Of a stretch of 64,000 nucleotides of DNA, positions 1-11,472 are shown in pieces. The DNA is taken from the NCBI GenBank assembly GCA_047495785.1, contig JBLDXI010000030.1:1-64000 (forward strand). The letters run 5' to 3'. Under the pieces are notes generated by a model that had not been told where the DNA came from, searched no databases, and saw nothing but the letters and a program-made list of their open reading frames with translations. Numbering within the stretch: the first letter of the stretch is position 1; each line of letters starts with the position of its first letter. The stretch is from Lepidodermella squamata (Eukaryota > Gastrotricha). A program made the position numbers and the translations under genes.

Positions 1-11
1 CATTTATTTGA

Positions 12-310
12 TCAGACAGGTACATACGGCAATCCTAGCAACGATGATAAGACAACAATTGCATTAACAGGTATCGAGGCACCAGGCCTTTCCGCTGCAT
101 TGCACAGATCGCGATCGTCGCAGAAGCAGACGTCGGACAGGATGCCGGCGACTACGACCGGAGCACAGCCGACGCGGATGCCGGCAGCCGCGTCTTTTAT
201 GCAGTCCTTGTTCACGACCGTGTCATTCTCAACCGGTTGCCACCTCGCGCACATTTCGCACTCGGTTAGCGCCTGGAAATTGTTCGTGCCTTTGTAACAC
301 TGAAGCGATG
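12..310 (-). CDS. Ly6/uPAR-domain GPI-anchored protein, main exon
   Basis: This exon encodes one LU three-finger domain starting at LQCYKG, with the Cys pattern ending in CFCDDRDLCN that marks the family, then a hydrophobic tail (VNAIVVLSSLLGLPYVPV) that looks like a GPI-attachment signal. Family knowledge: such proteins sit on the outer membrane face and often bind channels or receptors. The exon begins after an acceptor reading ttacttgcag, phase 1 like every Ly6 gene here, so a separate signal-peptide exon must lie upstream. I found no ATG-led hydrophobic exon in the next 170 bases, so the intron is longer than in the paralogues or the 5' exon is lost. The in-frame ATG at 332 lies inside the intron and is not a credible start. 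Confidence 0.8.
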
Positions 311-332
311 CTGCAAGTAAAAAAATAATCAT

Positions 333-1615
333 TCAATGTAGAAAATAATTTTTGATTTTTCGTCTCACGTTTGTTGTCCTACAGCCTAATACAGGTTCCT
401 CGATTTACCTATGGTTTTCACCTGCTCTATAGCTCTATGGAAACTTACGCTACAATAAAAATTTGATTTACGGTCTGATAATACTGTGAATACTGACCCC
501 AACACCCTTGCTAACCCTGGTATGTAATTGGTCTATTAAAATGCCATACTCTGGGTGAAATTTCCGTCACCGGGGCTAATATCAGGAACATACATCCAAG
601 TCAATTGCCAGTATGACACAAATTAAGGAAATTTCTTATTTGGCTAAAACTAGAGTAATCTATTTAGAGTAAAACCAGTCTACCTCTTTTCAACGATATA
701 TTTTTCTCAAAGACTGGAGACTGGAGCTCAATTTAAGTAGGCTCATTGGTTCCGCTGAAAGCTGAGTTTATGCTATGAGGTGAGCCATTCCTTCGGGTAC
801 TATGATCAGCGAAAATAACTACGAATGCTATATTTAATGAACGAACTTTCCATCCAAATAATCGGGAAGCACAAGAAACGAATCTTTGTTGTTAAGAAAT
901 CTTATTTCCTAACTTGGAACGTGAAGAACACTACGAGAATTTTGTTTGAGATTGTTCAGCTGAAAAATCTAAATTTTCAAAAACTCACTTGTTAAGCCGA
1001 TTAAGCAGTAAGTAATTGATAACAAAATAATCATCCTCACATTTCTAAGAAATTATTAGAGCACGACAAAATATTGGTGATTCAATATTACAGCTTTATC
1101 CAACATGCAAAAAGTGGATTTTACGGGCCAACCTCAAGGGAGGCATAAATTTACACGACGATTAAGGCTCTTTTTTTATCTGCTATATTCCGGATGAGAT
1201 GTGAGTACTATACACGACACATACGGCCGCACATATACATAGAATGAAAGGCGATGACCTAAATAAAGCGCGGAGGAAATAAATCTTATTAGATTAAAGG
1301 CGATAACAAAATCACATGACCGTAATAATGGCAATACTAACACTAGTAATTCGATTTGAGCTCACTCTGAATAACAAAAACGCTGAATTAACCGCGGCAT
1401 AGAGTCGAAGTATTACTTATAACTACAAGACCGCATCGGCACGAACTTGAACTTGAGACATCACCAGAAAATTAAATTAATTCTATGAAACGTGATATTT
1501 TTCCATCTCAAGTATCCGATGCAAAATGACATTCCGGATTCGCACTCGTACCGAAACTGCCTTACACTGCATGTACCAAATTAGTTGTCCTTATTTATTT
1601 TTAGGACGGGTTCAT
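333..1615. other. intergenic, no gene seen
   Basis: AT-rich sequence with stops in all frames. Apart from the possible missing 5' exon of the gene to its left, I see no coding exon, repeat or RNA gene. Confidence 0.5.
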
Positions 1616-2022
1616 TCAAATTTTATTGTAAAATAGCGTAAATAATGATGAGAAAATAACAAAAAATTGCGGATGTTCCAAGTGTCCAGCGTGGTTACAA
1701 AAGTCCTTGTCGTTGCAGTAGCAAACTTCGGCGACGTAGCCTTCAAACAGAACGTCGTCGCAGTTTACAAAAGTGAAGGGCGGAACTTCGTCTTCAGTCA
1801 CGCATTGCTTGCAAATATGAGCATCTCTGTAATGCGGCACTGCTTTCACGCACCAGTCGCAATCGTCAGCTGTCGTATAATTTCCAATACCTTCCCAGCA
1901 CTGAATAGCATCTTCAAAAATCAATAGTTCAGCATCTAAAACCAGAAAAAATTCTTGATCAACTCACATGAAGTTTGAACCAGGGCTAGGACAAGCAGGG
2001 AAGTTTCCGGGCTCACAAGCAT
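1616..2022 (-). CDS. Ly6/uPAR-domain GPI-anchored protein
   Basis: Two exons, 1968-2022 and 1616-1935, joined at a phase-1 intron (gtgagt to ggttttag) of 32 nt, the shortest intron I found. They give 124 aa in frame. Exon 1 is a signal peptide (MLVSPETSLLVLALVQTS). Exon 2 is one LU domain (IQCWEG to CYCNDKDFCN) followed by a hydrophobic GPI-type tail (FFVIFSSLFTLFY). It is predicted to be an extracellular membrane-anchored three-finger protein. The charged stretch VTEDEVPP in the middle finger differs from the other copies. Ligand unknown. Confidence 0.88.
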
Positions 2023-2108
2023 TTTGAATTTTATTCCGACCTTCAACCCCACTGCATTTTGTATGGGATAGAGATACATTTTTCATCCTTATCTTATCAG
2101 CTGCGGCT

Positions 2109-3334
2109 TCACGAGGTCATGAGGCACATTAACGTAATGTTGATAGCAATATTCGTAAACAGTAAAAAGGCATGTGTTATAAAGTCAATCAACCTTACTA
2201 GGCTAACGTGGTATCTGAAAACAAAACATTCCCTGCCACATAAAATGTGGGCCAAGAAACACGCGGTTAGACTATAGCAGCAGAACATCACACTTGTCCC
2301 GAGTTGAGTTAGGATGAAATAGACTATCAAAGGAGTGTTAGAAGTCTGGGGGATTTTGTCGTACACCATCGACTGAAGAACACTGAAGGCCAGGACGACA
2401 GTCATGTTGAACGAAGACCTCTCCGGTTCCGCAGGTGGTAGTAGACCTGCGAGAGCTTGAAGAAACAACAGCGCAAAAGATGGCAAGAATATCGAGCTTG
2501 CATAGTACTCGTATCGGCGTTTGAAGGTGAAGGAAAACTCTAGATGTGACCATGCAATGTTGTCGTAGCCTGGGTAGGTCACACTTTTGTTCGATGCACT
2601 AGCCATGACAAATTGCCACATATTGCTTTGTCTATTGAATGTCAGCGGATTAAGGTGAATCAAGCTTGTCGAATCAGGATCTAGGATCACGTCGAAAAGG
2701 GTTGTTTCAATGTACGGCTCGATTATGAATCCGCAAGTTTGGGTATCAAATGGGAACTTGTAAAAGCTGTGCAACTCGTTATTAGCCCGTAAATCTATGT
2801 AAATCAAATACTTACTCAATTTCACAAAAGCTGGTGAAGTATCCAGTGAATATGTTTGATACTGTTCCGCTTGGGTAGTACATCGACATGGGGCTGAATC
2901 TTGGAATGTCAAAATCGCCAGCTGCATTGATTAGGAGAATAGGCGGCAACCACACATTGTCGCTTTTGTCATCGAGTCTCGATATCCCAGCAAACGCTGG
3001 TTTGCTCGACCAGTTGAACGATTCGACGCAAACATGCTTCCAGTTCATGTTCAAGCTCGCAAAAACAGTAAATCTGAATCAATCAATTTGGATATAGGTA
3101 ACGAGTTTGTTGGCGAAAATTGTGAACTGACGTTTGATCGCGGTCGTTAATTTCGCGGAAGGAAAGTGCATCCAGTGTTGACGTAGCTCTCACAGGATCT
3201 TCTGCGTTCAACACAGGCCTCGCATCTGCTCTGATACTGCAATTATCAATTAAAGCAATCCGCAAAGCTTCTTCAGGTGGTAAATAGCCTTCAGCTAACA
3301 GCGGTAATAGACTTATCACCAGTCGCAAGAGCAT
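2109..3334 (-). CDS. Cys-loop ligand-gated ion channel subunit (nAChR-like)
   Basis: Three exons, 3132-3334, 2816-3073 and 2109-2766, give 372 aa in frame. Signal peptide MLLRLVISLLPLLAEG, extracellular domain, the 13-residue Cys-loop (FPFDTQTC) rebuilt exactly across intron 2, then M1 (YYASSIFLPSFALL), M2, M3 and M4. M2 has Glu at -1', Leu at 9' and Asp at 20', as in cation-selective channels; the post-M2 IPQTSNTPLI matches nicotinic receptors. The M3-M4 loop is only about 20 residues. Loop A is WLPP, lacking the usual Asp of WxPD, and there is no loop C Cys pair, so it is not a classical alpha subunit. Intron 1 uses gtcagt. Close paralogue of 4247-5473, 46786-48011 and 48624-49844. Confidence 0.92.
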
Positions 3335-4246
3335 GGCGGTGAAAAAAAAGAAAAAAGCTTTGGTCTTTTAATTGGTAAAATCTTGCAATGTAGCTTTCCT
3401 TAAATTTTCTGCGAAATTCTTCTAAAAGAGCAGAAAAATGACTGAGCAAATAATTGACAGCAAATCGTGTATCCAGCTGAGCTATTACCCGTACTTACGC
3501 CTAATCATTAATTATGCATCTGAGTGTGTATACTGTTAAACAGGAACTTTCCTAGTAATTGGGATCGCTGAAAACATGTTGTCAAATTAACGGCTTCTCG
3601 TTATAAGCGACTTCATTTTCGTCCGATTTTGCCGGGCTAAAGGTCAAATTCGGCAAAAACTAGGGCATTATTTCGTCAATTTATCGACGGGAGCTTACTT
3701 TGCCCTCCTAAGTCACGCGGTACAACCCTCGTTTCCGACCTTGGCCCAGGTCTACTAGTAGAGGTGATCAAACCACTTAGCTTCAATTAGAACTTTGCCA
3801 TCGGCGAAGGTTGGGCGAAGAAGGCAAAGATGATCGATTAACATTAACCATTGCTGTCATTGGAGATTTCGGTCGTCTAGCCTAAACAGAGGGGTGACCG
3901 TACCTGAGACTTCAAATTACGACTGTCGGCCTGCGGCCTTTGACAGCTGACGGGATCTCCGTGACTTTTTCCAGTTCGAAGGTACAACTTAGATCACCTG
4001 CCCTAATTGTTCAGTGAGTCTAAATATTTTTCCTTGAATTATTTAGCAGTGATACGGAAATTGCGTCCTAAAAGTCCAAAGAATATTGCCAGTTATGTTA
4101 TATTGTGGAGTTAATGTGTTTAGCAAAACTGACACAAATCGAATCGAAATTACAATCGAAATTACAAGATTTTCGAATTTTAATCTAATTTTCAGCCCCG
4201 CTGCATCGATTCTGTATGCATAGCTGGCTACTTATCAGCCGCAGCT
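3335..4246. other. intergenic, channel gene upstream region
   Basis: No coding exon seen. Bases 3364-3384, 30-50 bases upstream of the channel ATG, contain cttttaattggtaaaatctt, which recurs upstream of the next channel gene at 5574-5593. The rest is unremarkable. Confidence 0.5.
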
Positions 4247-5473
4247 TCATGACGTCATGAGGCACATTATGACAATATTGAAAACAATATTCGTAAAAAG
4301 CAGAAAAATATGCGTTAACAAATCAACCAGCCTTATGAGGCTCACCTTGCACTTTTTGAATAACAGGCATTCCCTGCCATTCAAAAGTTGCGCCAAGAAG
4401 CACGAGACCAGGCTGTAGCAGCAGAACATCACACTGGTCCCGAGCTGAACTAGGATGAAATAGACGATAAGAGGGGTATCCGAAGTCTGGGGGATTTTGT
4501 CGTACACCATCGACTGAAGAACACTGAAGGCCAGGACGACAGTCATGTTGAACGAAGACCTCTCCGGTTCCGCAGGTGGTAGTAGACCTGCGAGAGCTTG
4601 AAGAAACAACAGTGCGAAAGATGGTAAGAAAATCGAGCTTGCATAGTACTCGTATCTGCGTTTGAAGGTGAAGGAAAACTCTAGGTGGGAATATGTAAAG
4701 TCTTCATAGCCGGGGTAGATGATGCTAGCGTTCGAAGCTGTCGAATTAATGTATAGCCACATATTGGTCTGCTTATTGAATTTCGAGGGATTAATGCGAA
4801 TAAGGGTTGTTGTTTCTGGATCTAGGATCAAATCAAAGAGATTTGTCTCAATGTACGGCTCGATTATGAATCCACAAGTTTGGGTGTCAAATGGAAACTT
4901 GAAAAAGCTGTATAATATACAAATTTAATTCGCTCATTCTTTCAGTCTCATTTTCTTACTCGATCTCGCAAAAAGTGGTGAAATATCCGCTGAATACGCT
5001 GCCAACTGTTCCGTCTGGGTAATAGGTAGAAATGGGCGTGAATTTTGGCAAGTCGAAAGCTCCAGCGGCGTTGATCAGGTAAAGAGGCGGTATCCACACA
5101 AACTCGCTTTTGTCAGCAAAACTTGATATTCCCGCAAACTCCGGCTTACTCGACCAATTATACATTTCGACGCAAGGATGCTTCCAGTTCAAGTTCAAAC
5201 TAGCAAAAGCAGTGAACCTATTTAAAAAACTTGATGATAAAGCGACTTGGTTGAAAATGGTCAGGCAAACGTTTGATCGCGATCGTTGATTTCGCGAAAG
5301 GAAAGCGCATCAATGGTCCCTGTTGCTCTGACAGGATCCTCAGAGTTCAAAACAGGCCTTGCATCTGCTCGAATGTTGCAATTCTCGATCAAAGCCAACC
5401 GCAGAGCTTCTTCAGGCGGTAAATAGCCTTTAGCTATTAATGGTAAAAGGTTTATCATTACTGCTAGTAGCAT
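4247..5473 (-). CDS. Cys-loop ligand-gated ion channel subunit (nAChR-like)
   Basis: Exons 5271-5473, 4960-5217 and 4247-4907 give 373 aa. Intron positions match its neighbour exactly, and the first two exons have the same lengths (203 and 258 nt). Signal peptide (MLLAVMINLLPLIAKG), extracellular domain with KHPCVEMYNW, 13-residue Cys-loop, four membrane segments, M2 with Glu -1', Leu 9' and Asp 20', and a very short M3-M4 loop. The first donor is a weak gtttgc. DNA from M1 through M3 is almost identical to the gene at 2109-3334, while the ligand-binding region differs more. Tandem duplicate on the same strand. Confidence 0.92.
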
Positions 5474-5573
5474 TTTTACAACTTATATTCGCATCGAAGA
5501 GTTTCCCTGTGAGTTTTCATTGAAGACAAACATCTGATTGACATCTTTGTGGAAAATGCCAATTAAGATTCGG

Positions 5574-5593
5574 CTTTTAATTGGTAAAATCTT
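5574..5593 (-). promoter_or_regulatory. conserved upstream block shared by two channel genes
   Basis: The string cttttaattggtaaaatctt is found here, about 100 bases upstream of the ATG at 5473, and again at 3364-3384 upstream of the ATG at 3334. A similar ggtttcct stretch and aattcttc follow in both. It may be promoter sequence or simply leftover similarity from the duplication. Confidence 0.3.
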
Positions 5594-5957
5594 CAGATAA
5601 GGTTTCCTGCAGAATTCTTCAAATAATACATTACTGTACAAATATTGCACAGTTGCCTGAACTCTCTGTTGAGCAATTTCAATCATTTCAATCCTGGCTC
5701 TAGGAGATTGTCCAACCCTGAAGTCCTTAGTGTTTGACACTGATGTACGTGATGAAGAATTGCTTCCGTCTTTAGTTGACGATCAAGGTGGAATATTATG
5801 AACACAATTTGAGTCATGTCGGGACCTTAGCAATCATTAGCGCTGAATCCTGCTAAGTGTACTTGTACTTATAAGCTAATTCGTAGGTTTTGAAGTTGCC
5901 CACAAATTGCTGGAGAGCGATAACAGTTTTGACCTTTAAAGAAAAATGAATGTTTAT
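5594..5957. other. intergenic, no gene seen
   Basis: A short open frame on the minus strand (5483-5740) overlaps the duplicated upstream sequence of the channel gene and shows no domain or signal peptide; I do not regard it as coding. Confidence 0.4.
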
Positions 5958-6379
5958 TCATAACAAAAGGCTGTTTTTAAGGAAGTATAAGAGCATAGTC
6001 GGTATGAAAATGAGGTATTTTGATGAGGCTTCTTTAAACTGCCGATCGTTCGCCGCATTACACAGATCAGCATCGTTGCAAAAGCAAATGTCGGCTGGGT
6101 GATTCACGGTGGCCACTGAGACGCATACGCTTTTCAAGCCGGGCTCAACTTGCGAAGGCACCAGGCACCGTTTTCCAACGGCTTTCACACTCCTCAGCGA
6201 CGCACACCACTGGCAGTCTTCGAATTGATGAAATGAATTTATGCCATCCCAACACTTGATTGCATCTGCAAAACGGACGCAGTTAATTGATAGACTCATC
6301 GAACGGTCACATTTTTACCTGAATACTTCAGTGACAGCAGGAGTAGAATTATGGAGAAAGCTAAACTTTGCTTCTCCAT
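5958..6379 (-). CDS. Ly6/uPAR-domain GPI-anchored protein
   Basis: Exons 6319-6379 and 5958-6265 give 122 aa with a phase-1 intron ending ccgttttgcag. Exon 1 is a signal peptide (MEKQSLAFSIILLLLSLKYS). Exon 2 has the LU domain from AIKCWDGIN to CFCNDADLCN, then a polar spacer and a hydrophobic tail (YLIFIPTMLLYFLKNSLLL) consistent with GPI attachment. The acceptor-side reading MSLSINCVRF is intronic. The LU domain resembles those at 1616 and 26553, whose domains also begin with IKCW or IQCW. Confidence 0.88.
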
Positions 6380-6945
6380 TCCCCTAGCACAAAGTTTCTT
6401 CTGATTTACAGCATCATATAAGCAGAGTAAAGTAGATGCAAATTGCCTAATCAGCAAAGCCCAAACTCCGCAACAGCGGCTAGTTATCAAGCAGTGTTAT
6501 ATCAGCAAACAGCGAAATAAAAATTGCTGTGCTATATAGATAAGCACAAAATCTGCAGTCCAGAAAGTTCTCGGTGCTTTGATTCAGGAAATTTCCACAT
6601 GACCATTAATACATAGTCTAAATTATGTAACATAAAGATTCCGATGAGACCTTGAAGCATCTGTAGTATAAAAATTAAAACGTTATGTAAATTTAAAGTC
6701 GTCGGAGTTCGAAGTAAGCCGTGGAAATATTGGTCCAAGACTTACTTCGGAACTTGATGATTCAGAGATTCTTCGGGAATGTGAGGTGAACACTCGGGAC
6801 TGGAGTTGTTTGGTCGGTCAGAATGTTACTCCCGATCATTTGCGCTGACATTGTGGAGTATTTGTATTTATTCATGTTTATAATTCAAATGTTAATATAT
6901 AAGCAACACTTCAGATCGACTGGGTATAAGGTTGTTAATCAGATT
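6380..6945. other. intergenic, no gene seen
   Basis: Short minus-strand open frames (6296-6490, 6532-6738) are the signal exon's extension and an AT-rich frame without recognizable domains. Probable promoter of the Ly6 gene at 5958-6379. Confidence 0.4.
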
Positions 6946-7348
6946 TTATAGAACGTAAATGGCAGCGGCGATGAAAGTGACGGCGAGTGCCGAGAAGGCA
7001 GCCGAGCGCGGGGCACTGTTGCAGAAATCGCGGTCGTTGCAAAAGCATGCCCGCACTGAAACGCCAAGGACTTTGACTGTCTGGCACATGTTAGTAGCGC
7101 CAGGTGTCTCCGGTAAGCACTGCTTTTGAGTTACTTCGACGCCGTCAGAGTCGCCGTAGCCTTTGGTGCACCACACGCAACCTGCTTTATTAGTGTATGA
7201 ACCCACTCCGTTGGTGACTGTTCCCACGTAGCAGCTGACAGCCGCTGCAGGAAGGCATTTCATGATAATCTATAATTTCAGAATTGAGAAACTTACATGA
7301 AAGGCCAATGACCGACGTGAATGCCATCAAGGATATGAAAGTGCGCAT
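6946..7348 (-). CDS. Ly6/uPAR-domain GPI-anchored protein (MRTF subfamily)
   Basis: Exons 7297-7348 and 6946-7244 give 116 aa. Signal exon begins MRTFISLMAFTSVIGLS. The LU domain runs from VSCYVGTVTNGVGSY to CFCNDRDFCN and ends in an Ala-rich hydrophobic tail (AFSALAVTFIAAAIYVL). It has 8 cysteines. Paralogues with the same MR-F signal exon, 52-nt exon 1 and phase-1 intron lie at 8660-9063, 30271-30672 and 36335-36748, making a distinct subfamily. Confidence 0.92.
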
Positions 7349-8659
7349 GTTTCCTTTCGGGTCACTTATTGATTCGGAAAAAAACAGAGCAATGAATACA
7401 GTGCAATATTCACTGCACCGACGGCGCCCTTATCGCAGGTGAGAAACGGACCCACGCATTGCCAGGCATTTTACAGTTTACCGACTCGGCCATATGATAA
7501 GAAACAAAATTCCAGAAAGAAATCCAATAATTGAGATGGTTGTAGATTAGGCCGTTTGCCATCAGAATACTTGGTTTACTTGGTTTACTTGCCACAATTA
7601 ATATGGAGTTAACGCTTGTGGTCAATGGAAAACGTGCAGAGGGTGTGGCAAGGAGTCATTTTTTAGGTAAATAAAAAATAATTTATTAGTGGATCGCACG
7701 ACGGAAATGTTTCATCTCGGAGTCGTAGCAATTATCAATCGACTAACCAGCGTGCGCGCCAAAGTTCAACTTTTTAGTGGTTCCACAATGATAAGAAGCG
7801 AACTTCAAGAAGGAAATTTTGCATTTTGTGCTGCTATACTGTAGGCGGTAGGCGTGCTAGTTTGAATTTACGCATACATGGTGTGTTAAGGGACCTTGGA
7901 ACTCTTAGAACGAAGTAGGACCGCAGAACTGGTAGGCATATAGAACGGAGTGATCATACGATCATACGATACATGCTACAATAGTATTAGATTTGCGATA
8001 CCAACGAACGAGGGAACATATTTTTTGTTGCCCTTAAGGTATATCGGTTACGGTGAATGTGAAGAAGAGTGCTAGTGCTAGAAGAGGTGAGCAGACAGAA
8101 ATCAACTTGAACCACGGCGGAATAGGCGACCACGGACGTGAATTATAAGCTGATAAATCAGAAACAGAAGGAAGAAACGAGAAGAACAGAGGGTAACAGA
8201 AAGACTGTAGCGGATGCATGAGAAGAGAAGGAACAGAGGAAGATTGGGTCACGAAGACAGGGAGCGGGCCCGACGACAGGCGGTCGTCGCGGACGACTAC
8301 TGGCGACTTAACCGTCGTTAGCAGACTCCTTCGATTTGTTCGCGGAGTGGCAGGTCATGTTGGCAGGCATTCTCGGCGTAGCGCTTTGAACCAGAGAGGA
8401 AAACTCGAGAAGGCTAGGCAGGCGACAGCTCACAAATTGCAGACTGTATCGAAATATCTAGCTAAAAAAACAAACTAGCGTTAATTGTATTCAGTCCCTG
8501 ATTCTCGCCCAATGATCAGAGCCCTCAGGTCGAGTTGGCAGTCAAATAGAATACTTATTCATTTTGAAACAAGTCAGGCTCTTGCAGAGTATTCAGCTTT
8601 TATTGATTTTAGCAGACAATTCAATATTTCTTATCAGCTGGATAATACTTAAGCATGAT
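7349..8659. other. intergenic, weak open frames only
   Basis: A plus-strand frame at 8218-8478 is Arg-rich, has no domain or neighbouring exon and overlaps an opposite open frame at 8034-8252. I see no gene here that I can support. Confidence 0.4.
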
Positions 8660-9063
8660 TTATAGTGCGAAAACGGCAGCTGCGAGGAAAGTGACGGCGA
8701 GTGCCGAGAAGGCGGCAGCACGGGGGGCGCTGTTGCAGAAATCGCGGTCGTCGCACAGGCAAGCGCGCACCGAAATACCGCTAGCACTGACAGTCTGGCA
8801 CATGTTAGAAGCGCCTGGTGTTGCCGGCAAGCACTGCTTCTGAGTTACTTCGACGCCGTTGGTGTCAGCGTAGCCTTTGCTGCACCATACACAACCTGTC
8901 GCATTAGTGTAGGAGCCGACTCCGTTGGTGACTGTTCCAACGTAGCATTGGAGAGCCGCTGTAAAGAAAAACGTTTATTTTGGATCTATTATTTTAAGCT
9001 GGAAGACTCACATGAAACGCCGATGACGGCGGCGAAAGCAATCAAGGCAATGAAGGTGCGCAT
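8660..9063 (-). CDS. Ly6/uPAR-domain GPI-anchored protein (MRTF subfamily)
   Basis: Exons 9012-9063 and 8660-8958 give 116 aa in frame. Signal peptide MRTFIALIAFAAVIGVS; LU domain ALQCYVGTVTNGVG to CLCDDRDFCN with 8 cysteines; hydrophobic GPI tail (AFSALAVTFLAAAVFAL). Very similar to 6946-7348. About 300 bases of its upstream region (9110-9400) are also conserved upstream of 36335-36748, so promoter and gene were duplicated together. Confidence 0.92.
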
Positions 9064-9971
9064 CTTTATTTCTGTGGCGAAGTGTTAGAAAAGCAACGAA
9101 AAAAGTGGAATATCTGCTGTACCGATGAAGATGTCTCTTTTAAGTCTCACGGTTATCGCATTAGAGAAACGGCCAGCGAGCCCACGCATTGCGAGCCGTT
9201 TTACATAACCCGGACTGATAAGAGAAACATCCTGTAATTATAGTTGTTATCAATATGGTAGTTGAGTATTCATTGTTTAAATATCACTTGAATTATCGCA
9301 AACACCTAGCACTGGGCTGGTTGCGTTTTTTGCCTACTCTGAGTGTGTAGCATGAATTTGCAAAACCGGCGCCTGCCATTGGTTGGATTCAGCCCTAATC
9401 GCATTGTTTGATGTCGGACAGTTTCACCTACCTCTCCCACGCTGGCTGGAACAGGCGTTTTTTTGAAGATGATGCAACTGGCCGCTTCTTGCGAGACAAC
9501 GTCGTTTTATCTCATGTCAATACTAGACATGGCACACGTTATAGATATGAAGGGTCGATTTAGCACTATCAAGCAGTAAGTGGACGGCTTGTGAAGGAAG
9601 TAAAGGGTAAAGTAATTAATGTATCACTAATTCACTATCTGGGACTCTACTGAAGCAACATCCTTTGATGGAAATTAATGGTATATAATGATGGATTCAA
9701 TAGAGTATTCTGAATCTGACAACAAAAGCCAGCTATTGATATGAACAGCGGGTGTGAGTGGCCATCCTCAAAACCCGGAAGAGTATGCAAGTTTTTGTCG
9801 CGGGAATAAAATGAAGAGATTTGGTATTTCTATTACGTTTTCGGGGGTGAATTATGCTTTTTAATTTTTACCTTTTTATTTTCCACTCCCATTTACAACC
9901 TCGCTACTAGTTTATTTGTGTTAAATGACTTCCAAAACGATGCAAGCTTTCGAACAAAAAATGTTGCGAGT
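9064..9971. other. upstream region of Ly6 gene, conserved with a paralogue
   Basis: No coding exon. Bases about 9110-9400 share runs such as gtggaatatctgctg, cacctagcact, and aaaccggcgcctgc with 36778-37050, upstream of the paralogue at 36335-36748, in the same order and orientation. The rest (9400-9971) shows nothing I recognise. Confidence 0.55.
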
Positions 9972-10391
9972 TCATTGAGCGTAGAAACCAGCGATAGCCA
10001 TCGCAACAGCTGATGCGATTACGAAGTGCCCGCCGGAGATTTTCAGCCCTGAATTGCACAGGTCTTTTGAGTTGCATAAACACGTGATGGTCTCGACACT
10101 CGCAAGAGTCGAAGATGTGCAGCTGTTCCCAAAATCAACATCGTTGCATGCCTTGTTGATAGCTACCGCGTCGCCGTTGATTACCTTCACCTTGCTGCAT
10201 GATTTGCAGTCGCCAGCAGAGACGGAGAAAGTTCCTGATTCACTTGATGCTGTACCAGTATAACATTTGATCCCAGCTAAGTTCAAAATAATGCGATTTA
10301 TTCTTTGAAAAAAAACATTATTTTCAAACAACTAACCGGCACCTGCAAACACCGCCGCAAAAACAGCTGCATAGAGAACGAAGCGAGACAT
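9972..10391 (-). CDS. Ly6/uPAR-domain GPI-anchored protein (MSRF subfamily)
   Basis: Exons 10337-10391 and 9972-10276 give 119 aa. Signal peptide MSRFVLYAAVFAAVFAG; LU domain from GIKCYTGTASSE to CLCNSKDLCNSG; tail GGHFVIASAVAMAIAGFYAQ as GPI signal. The donor is gttagt. Paralogues with almost the same signal exon and tail are at 20357-20776 and 35742-36161. A 251-bp inverted-repeat element (10490-10740) sits between the start codon and an upstream block (10815-10925) shared with those paralogues. Confidence 0.92.
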
Positions 10392-10489
10392 TTTGTTTAG
10401 TTTAGTTTTATTCTGCTCCAAAACATGCTACACTTCTATAAGTATCTCATCTCAGATATATAGCATGTAGTTATATATACAAATACAGA

Positions 10490-10740
10490 GAAAGTTGCCT
10501 AAACCGGACTCGTATCGCGCCAGGCAAAATGGTCCGGTTTAGACAAAGTCCGGTTTATGCTTGGGAAATATAGCATTCGCTCAAAAAATATAGTGTTAGT
10601 ACCCATGCTCATGCAGTATTTTACGATAACCAAAATCCGTCCGGTTTATACCACCAGTCCGGTTTAGACAGTAAAATTATAATAGAAAGTCCACACTTTT
10701 GGATCGAGCCACCCGAAAACGTCCGGTTTAGACAACTTTC
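10490..10740. mobile_element. MITE with TCCGGTTTAGAC subterminal repeats
   Basis: Twenty-base terminal inverted repeats (gaaagttg-c-taaaccggac, one mismatch) bound 251 bp. Inside, tccggttta(gac) occurs at least four times in direct orientation. No open frame and no clear target duplication. Likely a non-autonomous DNA transposon inserted in the upstream region of the neighbouring Ly6 gene. Confidence 0.75.
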
Positions 10741-10814
10741 ACCGTAAATATCATTGTCCGGAACCAGGGCGCCTTGCCCAACCTACAATGGATAGATTAT
10801 ATAGGATTAAGGAT

Positions 10815-10925
10815 GTGAAAGATTATTTTCGCGACAGAAGGTACCGAGTAGTTATTCCGACGAGCATGAAATGATAATATCTCTGATTAAACTTACTTGC
10901 CCACGTGAACAAGTTAGCCTGGGGG
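10815..10925 (-). promoter_or_regulatory. upstream module shared by three MSRF-type Ly6 genes
   Basis: The stretch with cgacagaa-gtaccga and acttac-tgcccacgtga-aagttagc is also found at 20805-20935 and, inverted, at 35585-35720, each upstream of an MSRF-type Ly6 gene. It contains a CACGTG palindrome. It may be a promoter or enhancer element kept through duplication; no function is shown by the sequence alone. Confidence 0.45.
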
Positions 10926-11472
10926 AATTTGAAGTAAACAGTAAAAAGCTCACTATTGTCAATCAGGGTGATTCCACGCGTTGCGGACAGACAAAATTGA
11001 CAAAGTTACGACATACTTGCTTGCATAGCACTTTTAGTTTGACTCCAAATGAAGTAATTTTTTTTATTATGCATGGTTTTCGGCTGTTGCATTCAAAATG
11101 CCGACTGCTTCCAAAAAGTTTTACTTGGTTCTGAGTATGCGGAGGTATTAGCAATGCGTTGCGGACAGACATTTTTAACCAACAATAATGTGACCCCTTG
11201 ATATTTATGAGAGTTACTAGTCAGGCGATGCGTGTCCCTATGACAATGTATAAAAAATTCAGCGATTAGCAGTTCTACTTTGAAAAAAAATTGTTAGGCA
11301 GCGACATTCAAGTGATGGCTTAGCACCGCATTTATTCATTTAAAAATTACAACGTTGCGGACAGACGTTGCGGACAGACAGTTGCCTTGAAAGAAGCTTC
11401 TGTCTGTCCGCAACATTTCACCACACTGATACACAGAAAAACAACAAGTTTAAAAGTCAAAATTAGTCAGAA

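Noticed and set aside
5483-5740. 85-codon minus-strand open frame upstream of a channel gene
   Set aside because: Overlaps upstream sequence duplicated between two channel genes, where the frame is not kept in the other copy.
8218-8478. 86-codon plus-strand open frame, Arg-rich
   Set aside because: No domain, no exon partner, overlapped by an opposite open frame; looks like chance in a GC-richer patch.
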